Assembly (NCBI GenBank): GCA_900317635.1
Contig: ONHN01000005.1
Coordinates: forward strand, 62,001-126,000
Reading direction: 5' to 3'
DNA: 64,000 bases
Source: an uncultured Prevotellaceae bacterium
GTDB taxonomy: Bacteria; Bacteroidota; Bacteroidia; Bacteroidales; Bacteroidaceae
In this document: piece by piece, positions 11,039-18,969 of the stretch
How the letters are laid out: the number at the start of each line of letters is the position of its first letter
Numbering within the stretch: position 1 is the first letter of the stretch
Translations under genes and position numbers: made by a program
The notes under the pieces: generated by a model
Told to the model about the DNA's origin: nothing
What the model saw: the letters and a program-made list of their open reading frames with translations, nothing else
Database searches by the model: none

Positions 11039-11332
11039 TTATCTCTTAGCGGCTTTTGCTTTTTCTATTTGCGGTTTGATACTATCGATGCAGAGGTCAA
11101 CGGCTGCTTCGAACGTGTCGGCCACTTTCGATGCGCGCAGGTCGGCGCCGCGCATGTGCAGGCTGATGGCAGCCTCTTTGTTCATGGCTGTTTCGGGTTT
11201 AACAACTTTGAGCGTTACCTCGGCATCAAGGATATCTTCGTTGTTCTTTGCTATTTTGGCAAGTTTCTTTTCGATGAATTCTTGCAAACGGTCGGTAGCA
11301 CTGAAGTGAACGGCTTTAATGTTGAGTTCCAT
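11039..11332 (-). CDS. hpf: ribosome hibernation promoting factor / RaiA family
   Basis: This 97-residue short-form HPF/YfiA protein binds the 30S decoding region in stationary phase and blocks translation. It shows the beta-alpha-beta-beta-beta-alpha pattern: MELNIKAVHFSATDRLQEFI, then alternating strands around ISLHMRGADLRA, and a basic C-terminal helix KPQIEKAKAAKR. It has no long C-terminal dimerisation domain. The start lies 39 bp after the recombinase stop, so the two are probably co-transcribed. Confidence 0.9.
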   Translation of the reverse strand: MELNIKAVHFSATDRLQEFIEKKLAKIAKNNEDILDAEVTLKVVKPETAMNKEAAISLHMRGADLRASKVADTFEAAVDLCIDSIKPQIEKAKAAKR

Positions 11333-11371
11333 AATTCCTCCTTCTTTTGTTTTGTGGTTTATGGTATAGGT

Positions 11372-12262
11372 TTATTGTTTGTCGCGCTGCCTCGGATGGG
11401 CTGCTGCGTACTGTTCGCGCAGTTGCGCAAAGGTTGCGTGGGTGTAGATTTGTGTGGCTTGCAGGCTGGCATGGCCCAGGAGTTCTTTGACGGCTTGCAG
11501 CTCTGCTCCGTTGTTGAGCATGACGGTGGCGAAGGTGTGGCGCAGGACGTGGGGCGATCGCTTCTTTTGCGTGACGACTCCCGTCAGGTATCGTTTGACG
11601 ATGGCGCGCACTTTGTCGTTCGTGAGCTTTGCGCCGGTCTCCGAGCAAAACAACGCGTCGCCGGCTATTGCCCGACGCTCCTGCACGTACTGCCGCAGTT
11701 GCTCGCGCAACGTGGCTGTCAGCGGAATGAGGCGTTCCTTGGCGCGCTTTCCCAACACTTTCAATTCGTTTTCTGAAAACCGCACGCTACCAAGTGTTAG
11801 TCCCGTCAGTTCCGACACACGGATGCCCGTATGGTAGAACGTCAGCAGGATGGTGCGGTCGCGCAACCCTGTGAAGTTTTCAGGAAACGCGATGTCGCGA
11901 AACAGATGTTCCATGTCTTCTGCGCGATAGAACGTGGGCAGCGAAGAGCCCATTTTCGGATTGCGCAGGGCGTGGGCGGGGTCGCGCGCTATGCGCCCCA
12001 TCATCAGCAAGTATTTATAGAACGAGCGCATGCAGCTCATGGCCTTGCACACGGTGCGGGCTTGCAGGCCGCGCTCTGCCATGCTGACCATCCACCGCCT
12101 CAGCACGTCCTCGTCAAGTGTTAGGAGGTCGAGCCCCTCGTCCGTCTCGCTGAGGAAAGTCTCTAACTGGCGCAGATGACCTTCGTAGGTCTTCAGCGTC
12201 AGCGGCGAATATCCCTTCTCTACGCGAAGATAGTTGAGGAAATCGGTGATGTGGTTCGTCAT
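11372..12262 (-). CDS. xerC: tyrosine recombinase, XerC type
   Basis: The 296-residue site-specific recombinase is likely a chromosome-dimer resolution enzyme. The SAM-like core-binding domain covers 1-95 and the catalytic domain about 105-290. The full active site is visible: R148 (TGIRVSE), K172, H238 and R241 (HVLRHTF), H264 (LLGHASL) and nucleophile Y273 (QIYTH). The ATG at 12262 gives the family-typical start MTNHITDFLNYLRVEKGYS. An upstream in-frame start at 12307 would add 15 unconserved residues. A -7-like TATATTTG lies 8 bp before the chosen ATG. The position next to hpf is conserved in Bacteroidota. Confidence 0.9.
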   Translation of the reverse strand: MTNHITDFLNYLRVEKGYSPLTLKTYEGHLRQLETFLSETDEGLDLLTLDEDVLRRWMVSMAERGLQARTVCKAMSCMRSFYKYLLMMGRIARDPAHALRNPKMGSSLPTFYRAEDMEHLFRDIAFPENFTGLRDRTILLTFYHTGIRVSELTGLTLGSVRFSENELKVLGKRAKERLIPLTATLREQLRQYVQERRAIAGDALFCSETGAKLTNDKVRAIVKRYLTGVVTQKKRSPHVLRHTFATVMLNNGAELQAVKELLGHASLQATQIYTHATFAQLREQYAAAHPRQRDKQ

Positions 12263-12270
12263 AGCACTGA

Positions 12271-12278
12271 CAAATATA
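12271..12278 (-). promoter_or_regulatory. candidate -7 element before xerC
   Basis: TATATTTG on the minus strand matches TAnnTTTG. The nearest upstream TTTG is only 14 nt away, shorter than usual. Transcription from here would begin within a few bases of the xerC ATG, implying a nearly leaderless mRNA. Confidence 0.4.
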
Positions 12279-12363
12279 GTAATTATTTTGCACAAAGCAT
12301 AGTTCAACGGCTTTTTTACGCCTTTTTAACTACATTTATGATGCCGACGAAGTGCCTAAAAGG

Positions 12364-12394
12364 TTTATCGTTCCCATTAAAACCATTATTTTTG
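12364..12394 (+). promoter_or_regulatory. promoter of the exported arginine-deiminase-like gene
   Basis: The -33-like TTTA (12364-12367) is followed by 19 nt and the -7 element TATTTTTG (12387-12394). Transcription would start near 12400, about 32 nt before the ATG at 12432. Confidence 0.6.
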
Positions 12395-12431
12395 CCTGCG
12401 TAAAACGAAAGAAACAATCAACAACACCTTT

Positions 12432-13679
12432 ATGAAAGACCTTAGAAACTTCTTGTTGATAGCCTGCCTGCAGATAGGCGGGATGTCTGTCTTAGCGCAA
12501 GCGCAACAGCCAGCGCCCAGTTATCCGCAATCCGAATGGCAAGTGGCCGATGCCATCCTGATGCACACGCCGGGCGAAGAGCTCTTCAATGGCATCCTGC
12601 ATCCTTCGGCTGGCTTGTTTGAGGACTATTTCAGCGTTGAGAAGGCGGCTGAGGAGCATCTGGGCTACATCCGCATGCTTCGGGCCAATGGCATCAGCGT
12701 GCGCACCGTGAAGGAGGTGCTGGACGAGGCACCGCTTGATAGCCTTCGCGCGCTGGCAAGCCGCGTACTGACCTACGATGTCAGCCTCCTCTCCGATGTC
12801 GAAGCCAACGAAAGCGAAGCCTACCGACAGGAGGTGCTCGCGAAGATGAGCCGTGCCGACCTTGTTCGTTGCATCTTACTGCAACCTGTGGTCAAACTAC
12901 GTCGCACGCCGTCTAACACGGGTTTTGAAGCTGAATACGTGCAACGCCCGCTGATGAACCTCTACTTCACGCGCGACCAAAGCATCACGACACCGCGGGG
13001 CCACATCATCTGCCGCATGAACTCATCGCAGCGCGCGCCCGAAACGGACATCATCGCGCTGTGCTACACGCAGCTGGGTCAACGCCCGCTGCTACGCATT
13101 AGCGGCGAGGGGCGCTTAGAGGGTGGCGACTACATTCCTGCTGGTACGCTCTCGCTGATAGGTTGCGGCATGCGCACCAACGACGAAGGCGTTCGACAGA
13201 TTATGAAGGCCGATGCTTTCGGCCACGACACCATCGTCATCGTGCGCGACCACAAGCTTTGGCAAATGCAAATGCACCTCGACACGTACTTCAACGTCAT
13301 CGACAAGGACCTTTGCACCATGGTGAGCAGTCGGCTCTACGCCAAACCTAATGAACCGGAATACGTCACGTGCGACATTTGGACGCGCAAGCCTGGCACG
13401 AAGGCCTACAAGCAGTGGAAGACCAACGTACCCTTCGTTTCGTTCCTAAAGGGGCGGGGCATGCAGATTATCCCTATCGACCGCGATGACGAGCTGCACT
13501 ATGCCAACAACTTCCTGACGATTGCTCCGCGCCACATTATGGCCGTGGGCGGACAGTCGGAAACGTTGCAGCAACGCTTGGCTGCCGCAGGTGTCAAGGT
13601 TGAGTGGATACCGCTTGAAAGCCTCATCGACGGCTATGGGGCTGCCCACTGCATGACGCAAGTGCTGCGCCGACACTAA
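12432..13679 (+). CDS. exported arginine deiminase-like protein
   Basis: This 415-residue amidinotransferase-superfamily enzyme most resembles arginine deiminase (arginine to citrulline plus ammonia). An N-terminal signal sequence, about 1-24 ending LAQAQQ, predicts export. Conserved active-site blocks are YFTRDQ (D182), EGGDY (E230, D233), QMHLDTYF (H282, D284) and GAAHCMT with nucleophile C407. These fall close to the positions known for Pseudomonas ArcA. It stands alone on the plus strand with its own promoter and has no arcB or arcC neighbour. A role in arginine use or pH defence outside the cytoplasm is inferred. Peptidyl-arginine activity is not excluded. Confidence 0.8.
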   Translation: MKDLRNFLLIACLQIGGMSVLAQAQQPAPSYPQSEWQVADAILMHTPGEELFNGILHPSAGLFEDYFSVEKAAEEHLGYIRMLRANGISVRTVKEVLDEAPLDSLRALASRVLTYDVSLLSDVEANESEAYRQEVLAKMSRADLVRCILLQPVVKLRRTPSNTGFEAEYVQRPLMNLYFTRDQSITTPRGHIICRMNSSQRAPETDIIALCYTQLGQRPLLRISGEGRLEGGDYIPAGTLSLIGCGMRTNDEGVRQIMKADAFGHDTIVIVRDHKLWQMQMHLDTYFNVIDKDLCTMVSSRLYAKPNEPEYVTCDIWTRKPGTKAYKQWKTNVPFVSFLKGRGMQIIPIDRDDELHYANNFLTIAPRHIMAVGGQSETLQQRLAAAGVKVEWIPLESLIDGYGAAHCMTQVLRRH

Positions 13680-13680
13680 T

Positions 13681-13795
13681 GAAGGTGCGCAGAGCGCACC
13701 CCACCATGCGTAACCGCGTATTCCGATGAGCAAAGCAAAGAGGAATGCGCGGTTAAGTGTCAGCTCATAAAGTCGGTGTGCAGAGCGAACTGCAA
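13681..13795. repeat. single half of the dispersed foldback repeat
   Basis: About 115 bp match, in inverted orientation, the right half of the long foldback element at 48371-48700. They share GTGCGCAGAGCGCACC, AACCGCGTATTC, GAGGAATGCGCGGT and ATAAAGTCGGTG in the same order. It lies just after the arginine-deiminase-like gene. Confidence 0.7.
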
Positions 13796-13799
13796 TAAA

Positions 13800-13841
13800 A
13801 AAACAATAGAGCACCCTGCGAAGAGGATACTCTATTGTTTT
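13800..13841. terminator. bidirectional terminator between convergent genes
   Basis: Twelve-bp arms (13800-13811 and 13830-13841), rich in A on the left and T on the right, form a stem with T-tracts on both strands. It lies between the plus-strand deiminase-like gene and the minus-strand hydrolase. Confidence 0.75.
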
Positions 13842-13900
13842 AGCTATTTATTGCTTTCTCTTCTTGAAAGCTATGGGGCGCAAGCGGTTTGCTTGTCTTT

Positions 13901-15751
13901 TTATTTTGAAAACACTTTCACGCCGTTCTCGTTCAGCCACTGGCGCAGCTGCCATTCGTAGCGTTCGGCGGGAGTGGCTTTGTCGTTGCTGCTGATGGCT
14001 TTCAGCAGGCGGACGGCGCGCGTTTCCTGCGCTTCCTCGCCGTTGACTTCCGTCTCATCGTCAGCGGCAGGCTGCTCGCTGAAATAGACCACGAGGTCGG
14101 CAATCAGTTTGTTCACGTCTATGCCCGAGTCTTCCGACATTTCTGCAAGGTCTTGCATCGTGAGGCCCACCTTTGCCAACTGCTCGCCGAGCAATACGGC
14201 TATGGTTGCAGGGTCAACCTGACCGCCCTCACCGCCTTGACCTTCGGCTATCTTTGCTGCGATGCCCGCGATGATAGCGCGGCAGTCAATGCCCATCGCG
14301 TCGAGTTGACGCATCATTGCAACCACATCAACGTCCTGGCTGACAAGGGCGGCATATTTCGGGTTCAGCTGTCCGTCGGTGTACATCATCGGCCAAGCGT
14401 AGATAGCAGCCAAGGTCTGAATGAAATAAACGAGCGTTGCAGAGAGGTGGCCCATGTTGGGCACGAGGAAGTTGGTTTGCAGGTTGGTCTTACCAGGAAT
14501 GAGGCTCGGCTCGAAACCCTTGCTCTTGAGGAAGCTGACCATCGGGCGGGCACTCTTAATGGGCACGTAGTCGTCGCCGCGAGAGTGGAACAGATAGATG
14601 CGCTGCGAGAGGTCGGGCGTCCAGTCGTCGTTGGTCATGCTGAAGATCGAGAAGAGGTTCTGCATCTCCATGCTCTCGGGCGACTCCAGGTTGCAATACG
14701 TGGGCAGCAGAATTTCGTGTATCTTCTTTTCACGGCCAATGCTGTCGCAGACAGGCCACGACGAATAGGACTTCGAGAGGATGAGCTCGTCAATGCGGTT
14801 GCTGATGTAGGGCTGGAAGATGTCGTTGTAGTCTTTGCCCAGCTGCTGCGTCTCGTTGGTGCAGACCATGAGCAAGAGGGGCACGGCATTGTAGGCCGTG
14901 GAGTCAACAATGACATATTGGCGATAGGCCTCGCGCACGTCGGAGGGACCGCCGCCTGAGAAGGTCTTGTCGAACGAGATGCGGTCGGCATACTCCATGT
15001 CGCGAAGCTTCTGCGAGGCCAGCGCATCGAAACCGCCGCTGGAATAGCCTATATTGAAGCAGAGGGGACCATAGTCGAAGCCGCGCTCGTCAAGCAGTTC
15101 GCGGGCGGCCAGCAGGCCGTCGAGCGAGGCGCGAGCGTTCACAAGCCCTTGCATGAAAGCTTGCGGGAAACGCACCGTGGCTCCAAAGCCGTAGAAGTCG
15201 CTCTCGACGATGATGTAGTTTGGCTTCAGATGGTTGGCCAGCAGCATGTTCTCCAGTTCGCCGTTGCTGATGGTAGGTGCTTCGTTGCGGTGGAACTTAG
15301 TGTAGTGGTTCACCATGAGGATGCCCTCACACGCAGCCTTGCCCTCCCAAATGTTTTCGGGAATGAGGATGGTGCCGCTCAGCGTGATGGGCTCGCCGAA
15401 GGGGTCGGTGCTGGGATAGACGTAGTTCATCTTCATGATGTTGCGCTCGTTCTCCAGATTGACGGGAATGCCGTCAGCGTCGATGTTGAAACTCAACACG
15501 TCGGGGTAGATGTCGGTCACCGTGGCCTCATCGCCGATGGTCAGCGCGTCGAAGTCGGCATCGAGGGCGGCTATCTGCTGGCCGTCGTATGTGGTGATGG
15601 TGAGCGTGCCATCGTCGTTGAAGTCGATGGCGGAGAGCTCAGAGCTGGTAAACACCTTCGTCGTGCCGTCCGTTAGGGTAATCTTGATGACCTTGGCCTG
15701 TGCGGCTATGCACACCAAAAGGAGGAGGAGGGAGGATAAAATCTTCTTCAT
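13901..15751 (-). CDS. exported alpha/beta hydrolase (lipase/esterase-like)
   Basis: The 616-residue protein has a signal peptide (about 1-19). A short N-terminal module (20-75) with DGTTK and DGTL strands is of a type common in Prevotella surface proteins. The alpha/beta hydrolase core runs to about residue 450. The catalytic set is visible: nucleophile S237 in GYSSG, acid at D393 or D394 in HSRGDDYVP, and H435 in NMGHLSA. The C-terminal part (about 455-616) is Ala/Glu-rich and helical with no known family. It lies 8 bp after the small exported protein at 15760 and is surely co-transcribed. The substrate is unknown. Confidence 0.72.
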   Translation of the reverse strand: MKKILSSLLLLLVCIAAQAKVIKITLTDGTTKVFTSSELSAIDFNDDGTLTITTYDGQQIAALDADFDALTIGDEATVTDIYPDVLSFNIDADGIPVNLENERNIMKMNYVYPSTDPFGEPITLSGTILIPENIWEGKAACEGILMVNHYTKFHRNEAPTISNGELENMLLANHLKPNYIIVESDFYGFGATVRFPQAFMQGLVNARASLDGLLAARELLDERGFDYGPLCFNIGYSSGGFDALASQKLRDMEYADRISFDKTFSGGGPSDVREAYRQYVIVDSTAYNAVPLLLMVCTNETQQLGKDYNDIFQPYISNRIDELILSKSYSSWPVCDSIGREKKIHEILLPTYCNLESPESMEMQNLFSIFSMTNDDWTPDLSQRIYLFHSRGDDYVPIKSARPMVSFLKSKGFEPSLIPGKTNLQTNFLVPNMGHLSATLVYFIQTLAAIYAWPMMYTDGQLNPKYAALVSQDVDVVAMMRQLDAMGIDCRAIIAGIAAKIAEGQGGEGGQVDPATIAVLLGEQLAKVGLTMQDLAEMSEDSGIDVNKLIADLVVYFSEQPAADDETEVNGEEAQETRAVRLLKAISSNDKATPAERYEWQLRQWLNENGVKVFSK

Positions 15752-15759
15752 AGCCGTTC

Positions 15760-16107
15760 TTACTTTTTGATGGTTTTCTTCACGACGTTCTTCTCTCTTA
15801 CGACATAGACACCCTTTTGGCGGGGTTCGTTCTGCAGGGCACGTCCGTCAACGGTGTACCATCTGCGGCGCGCTTTGCCCGTTTCGGGCTTGAGGTCTTT
15901 GATGCCCGAGGTCTTGCGGTCGTTAACAATGGTAGCGGCTGCAACGCCTGCTTTGGTGCTACCGTCTGCATACTCAATCTTTACCTGCTCACGGTCGAAC
16001 GTGATGCGCTTCACTTTCTGCCCGCTACCATCCACTTGCGCCCAAGCCTTCGGTGCGCCAATGGAGATAAGGGCAAGAATAACAAAAAGTTTCATTGTCT
16101 TCATCAT
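15760..16107 (-). CDS. small exported protein with DGR...KGVYVV C-terminal module
   Basis: This 115-residue protein has a signal peptide (about 1-23, ending AWAQ). A short strand-rich segment (VKRITFDREQVKIEYADGST) resembles the N-terminal module of the adjacent hydrolase. The C-terminus is WYTVDGRALQ then KGVYVV then VVKKTIKK, a pattern frequent at the ends of Bacteroidales secreted proteins and similar in style to type IX sorting domains. No enzyme domain is present. It forms a two-gene operon with the hydrolase. The function is unknown. Confidence 0.65.
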   Translation of the reverse strand: MMKTMKLFVILALISIGAPKAWAQVDGSGQKVKRITFDREQVKIEYADGSTKAGVAAATIVNDRKTSGIKDLKPETGKARRRWYTVDGRALQNEPRQKGVYVVREKNVVKKTIKK

Positions 16108-16140
16108 TGCGGCTTGTTAGTTAATAATAGAATGATGGTG

Positions 16141-16148
16141 CAAAGATA
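16141..16148 (-). promoter_or_regulatory. -7 element for the small exported protein/hydrolase operon
   Basis: TATCTTTG on the minus strand, followed by GCACC, matches TAnnTTTG about 34 nt upstream of the ATG at 16107. No clear TTTG lies 17-20 nt further upstream. Confidence 0.55.
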
Positions 16149-16258
16149 CAACGATTTTGCGAGTTATGTTTCATAAACGTTATAATAACGCGCTCTATGC
16201 TTTCCAAAAGCATCGGCCACGCGCTTTCGCTGGTCCTTCTATGGCTAAAAGTAGGACG

Positions 16259-16319
16259 AAAAAGGTCTTCGCGCCGCTTTCTGACCCCAACGTGAGTATC
16301 AGAAAGCGGCGCGAAGACC
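16259..16319 (-). terminator. terminator after rpsU with 21-bp perfect stem
   Basis: The arms 16264-16284 and 16299-16319 are perfect complements with a 14-nt loop. On the minus strand the stem is followed by five T. It lies 23 bp after the rpsU stop. The stem is longer than usual for an intrinsic terminator. Confidence 0.75.
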
Positions 16320-16342
16320 ATGTGAGGGGCGTACAACCTGAT

Positions 16343-16537
16343 TTACTGCTCCTCGGCAAGCTTCATTTGGCGAGCGTAGGCAGAGCGCTCGGCCTGCTTG
16401 CGCTTAATAACGGAGGGCTTGTCAAACTGCTGGCGACGGCGGAGTTCCTTCATCACGCCAGTGCGCTCAAACTTTCTCTTAAATCTCTTCAGGGCGCGTT
16501 CGATGTTCTCGCCCTCTTTCACGGGTACTACAATCAT
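16343..16537 (-). CDS. rpsU: 30S ribosomal protein bS21
   Basis: The 64-residue small-subunit protein acts in initiation. The start MIVVPVKEGENIERALKRFK and the basic helical remainder are typical of Bacteroidota bS21. It has its own promoter upstream and a strong terminator downstream. In related genomes it sits next to xerC-hpf. Here about 4 kb of accessory genes separate them. Confidence 0.95.
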   Translation of the reverse strand: MIVVPVKEGENIERALKRFKRKFERTGVMKELRRRQQFDKPSVIKRKQAERSAYARQMKLAEEQ

Positions 16538-16616
16538 TTCTTTTGTTGTTTATTTTTGTTGTTTTAATCGCTTATTGAAAGGACGTCTGTGCGCCTTGTA
16601 GAGTATGGCGCGGGTG

Positions 16617-16624
16617 CAAAAGTA
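16617..16624 (-). promoter_or_regulatory. -7 element of rpsU
   Basis: TACTTTTG on the minus strand is followed by GCACC, as in the tRNA and S10 operon promoters. It predicts a leader of about 73 nt. The -33 box is weak. Confidence 0.6.
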
Positions 16625-16845
16625 CGCATTTTCTTGGATAGCGAAGCACGTTGCAAGCATTTTTTTTCATTTCTACCTCATTTTTATAATTTTCTGACCG
16701 CAAAACCTGCCATGGCGGTTCGGCGGCAAGGAATTTGGCGCAACTTTTGCATCCATTTACATGTGCGTCCTGCAAAAATAAGGATAGGGCGTTTGAAACG
16801 CCATAGGCAAACGTAAGAAATGCAGCAAGAAACCGCCAGGTGTAG

Positions 16846-16876
16846 TTTTTTCTCCCAACAAAATGTGCTATCTTTG
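16846..16876 (+). promoter_or_regulatory. promoter of the GH20 gene
   Basis: A T6 run (16846-16851) acts as the -33 region. After 17 nt follows the -7 element TATCTTTG (16869-16876). Transcription would start near 16883, about 14 nt before the ATG. Confidence 0.6.
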
Positions 16877-16896
16877 CCGTAGAAATCCACACTGCT

Positions 16897-18597
16897 ATGC
16901 TACGCTCCACTCTCACGGCTCTGTTTTTGGCCGCCAGCCTTTCTGCCTCAGCGCAACAAGCGCAACCTGCCTATGCCTGGCGAGGCTGCATGATAGACGT
17001 TTCGCGCCACTTCTTTGCGCCCTCGTTCTTACAGCGACAAATTGACGTGCTTTCCGCAGCGGGCATCAACCGCCTACACCTGCATCTGACCGATGCGGGA
17101 GGTTGGCGCATAGAGATCAAGAGTAGGCCACTGCTGACGGCGCTAACAGCCTGGCGCACGCAGAGCGATTGGGACGCTTGGTGGGTAGGCGGCGACCGCC
17201 AATATGCTACGCCCACCACACCCCGCGCCTACGGCGGCTACTACACACAAAACGAGCTGCAAGAGCTCGTGGCGTATGCCAGGGCGCGCGGCATCAGCAT
17301 CGTGCCCGAGATTGAAATGCCAGGCCACAGCGAGGAAGTGCTAACGGCCTACCCCACCCTGCGTTGTCTCCAGCCCGACAGCGCGACACTGGCGCCCAAC
17401 ACGGGCGACCTCTGCCCCTCGGCGGAAGAAACCTACGCCCTCTTGCGCGACGTACTGGAGGAAGTGATGGCGGTCTTCCCCTCTGAATACATCCACATAG
17501 GCGGCGACGAAGCCAACCGCACCGCCTGGCGCAACTGTCCGCGCTGCCAGGCGAAGGCGAAAGCGCTGGGGCTGAGCAGTACGGACGACTTGCAGGCTTA
17601 CCTCATTGGCCGCGTAGCGCGATGGGTGAACGCACGGGGTCGCCGCGTCCTCGTTTGGGACGAAGCGGCCAAAGGCTTACCCGTAGATGATGGGGCGGAC
17701 ACGAAAAACGCCGTCATGGTTTGGCATGGGACGGACGTGGCCGAACGGCTGCTTGCGCAAGGCTACGACGTCATTCTTACGCCTGCCGACTTTTGCTACC
17801 TCGACTACTACCAAGACGCGCCCCACACGCAGCCGCGCGCCTTCGGCGGCTACCTCCCGCTACGAAAGGTTTATGCCCTACGGCCCGAAAGCCTTAAGGC
17901 TGATAAGGGGAAAGTCTTGGGCGTGCAAGGCAACCTTTGGACGGAATACGTCCCGACGGAGGCGCAAGCCGAATACATGCTTTATCCGCGCATCCTGGCC
18001 ATAGCCGAAATAGGGATGAAAGGCGCGCGGCGACGGAGCTGGAAACGTTTCAGGCGGTATGGCACCGAGCAATGCATCGAACTGCAACGCCAGGGCATCA
18101 ACGCCTTCAACCTACAAAGCGAAACGGGACAGCGCGCAGAAAGCTGCTCACCCCTGAAACACAAAGCACGCGGCGCGATGGTGGCTTATCATCGCCCATA
18201 TAGCAAATACTATCCTGCGGGCGGAGATGTGGCACTGACCGACGGCCTGCGAGGCGACTGGACACACACCGACGGCCGCTGGCAGGGTTTCTACGGAAAA
18301 GAGGCCCTCGACATCACGCTGGATCTGGGCCGACAGCAACACCTTCGCAACCTTTCGGCCGATTTTATGGAGAACCTCGGTGCCGACATCGCCCTACCCG
18401 AAACGTTGACGTTGAGCGTTTCGGCTGACGGAAGAAGCTTTCAGGAAATTTCGAAGAGCCGTTTGCAACCCACCAAAGCCTCTGGACCTATACACCGCTA
18501 CCTTTGGAACCTCAACGCCCCCGCGCGCTACCTGCGCCTGCAAGCCGCACCGCCAGCGGGGAAATGGCTCTTCACCGACGAAATAGTAGCCCAATAG
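16897..18597 (+). CDS. exported GH20 beta-N-acetylhexosaminidase
   Basis: The 566-residue exo-hydrolase removes terminal GlcNAc or GalNAc. The signal peptide covers about 1-19 (ending ASAQ). The GH20 barrel begins at once (RGCMIDVSRHFF; HLHLTDAGGWRIEI), carries the catalytic pair D204-E205 in HIGGDE, and continues to about 390. The usual N-terminal GH20b domain is absent. The tail (about 430-566) looks like a discoidin/F5-8C-type carbohydrate-binding module. It is a single gene with its own promoter. Use of host glycans or peptidoglycan fragments is inferred. Confidence 0.88.
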   Translation: MLRSTLTALFLAASLSASAQQAQPAYAWRGCMIDVSRHFFAPSFLQRQIDVLSAAGINRLHLHLTDAGGWRIEIKSRPLLTALTAWRTQSDWDAWWVGGDRQYATPTTPRAYGGYYTQNELQELVAYARARGISIVPEIEMPGHSEEVLTAYPTLRCLQPDSATLAPNTGDLCPSAEETYALLRDVLEEVMAVFPSEYIHIGGDEANRTAWRNCPRCQAKAKALGLSSTDDLQAYLIGRVARWVNARGRRVLVWDEAAKGLPVDDGADTKNAVMVWHGTDVAERLLAQGYDVILTPADFCYLDYYQDAPHTQPRAFGGYLPLRKVYALRPESLKADKGKVLGVQGNLWTEYVPTEAQAEYMLYPRILAIAEIGMKGARRRSWKRFRRYGTEQCIELQRQGINAFNLQSETGQRAESCSPLKHKARGAMVAYHRPYSKYYPAGGDVALTDGLRGDWTHTDGRWQGFYGKEALDITLDLGRQQHLRNLSADFMENLGADIALPETLTLSVSADGRSFQEISKSRLQPTKASGPIHRYLWNLNAPARYLRLQAAPPAGKWLFTDEIVAQ

Positions 18598-18743
18598 GTC
18601 CACAGCCCAACCCTACCCTTTTTAACTATCTGCGCGCGGCAAACAGACGATGCCGCTTGCAGCGTTTTCTCCCTCCCTAACAAACTCTTTTTGTGGCTTT
18701 TATAGTTTCCGTAGCAAGCCACCAAATTTTGCCCTCAGCGCTT

Positions 18744-18840
18744 GAAGTTATAAATCTCGGCGGGAAATGTACATTTCTCGGCGGGAAATATATATAATCT
18801 CGGCGGGAAATATACATTTCCCGCCGAGATTTATAACTTC
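18744..18840. repeat. intergenic array 1: three direct and one inverted unit, 21-22 bp period
   Basis: The core CTCGGCGGGAAAT begins at 18756, 18777 and 18799. An inverted copy lies at 18816-18828. The outer units also form a perfect 28-bp inverted repeat (18744-18771 with 18813-18840). It lies in the 372-bp gap between the convergent GH20 and receptor genes. No gene is seen in the rest of that gap. A terminator role is possible but would not need the internal copies. Confidence 0.85.
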
Positions 18841-18969
18841 GTGGCTCTGCACGAAAACTTCTGCGCCTGCGCCTGAAACTTCGAAAGCCACAAGAGGCGT
18901 TTATCACGCTCTTCGACGCGGCTCTGCGCTTTGCGCCATTTTGTGTAGACTATTCAATGGGGGCGCAGC

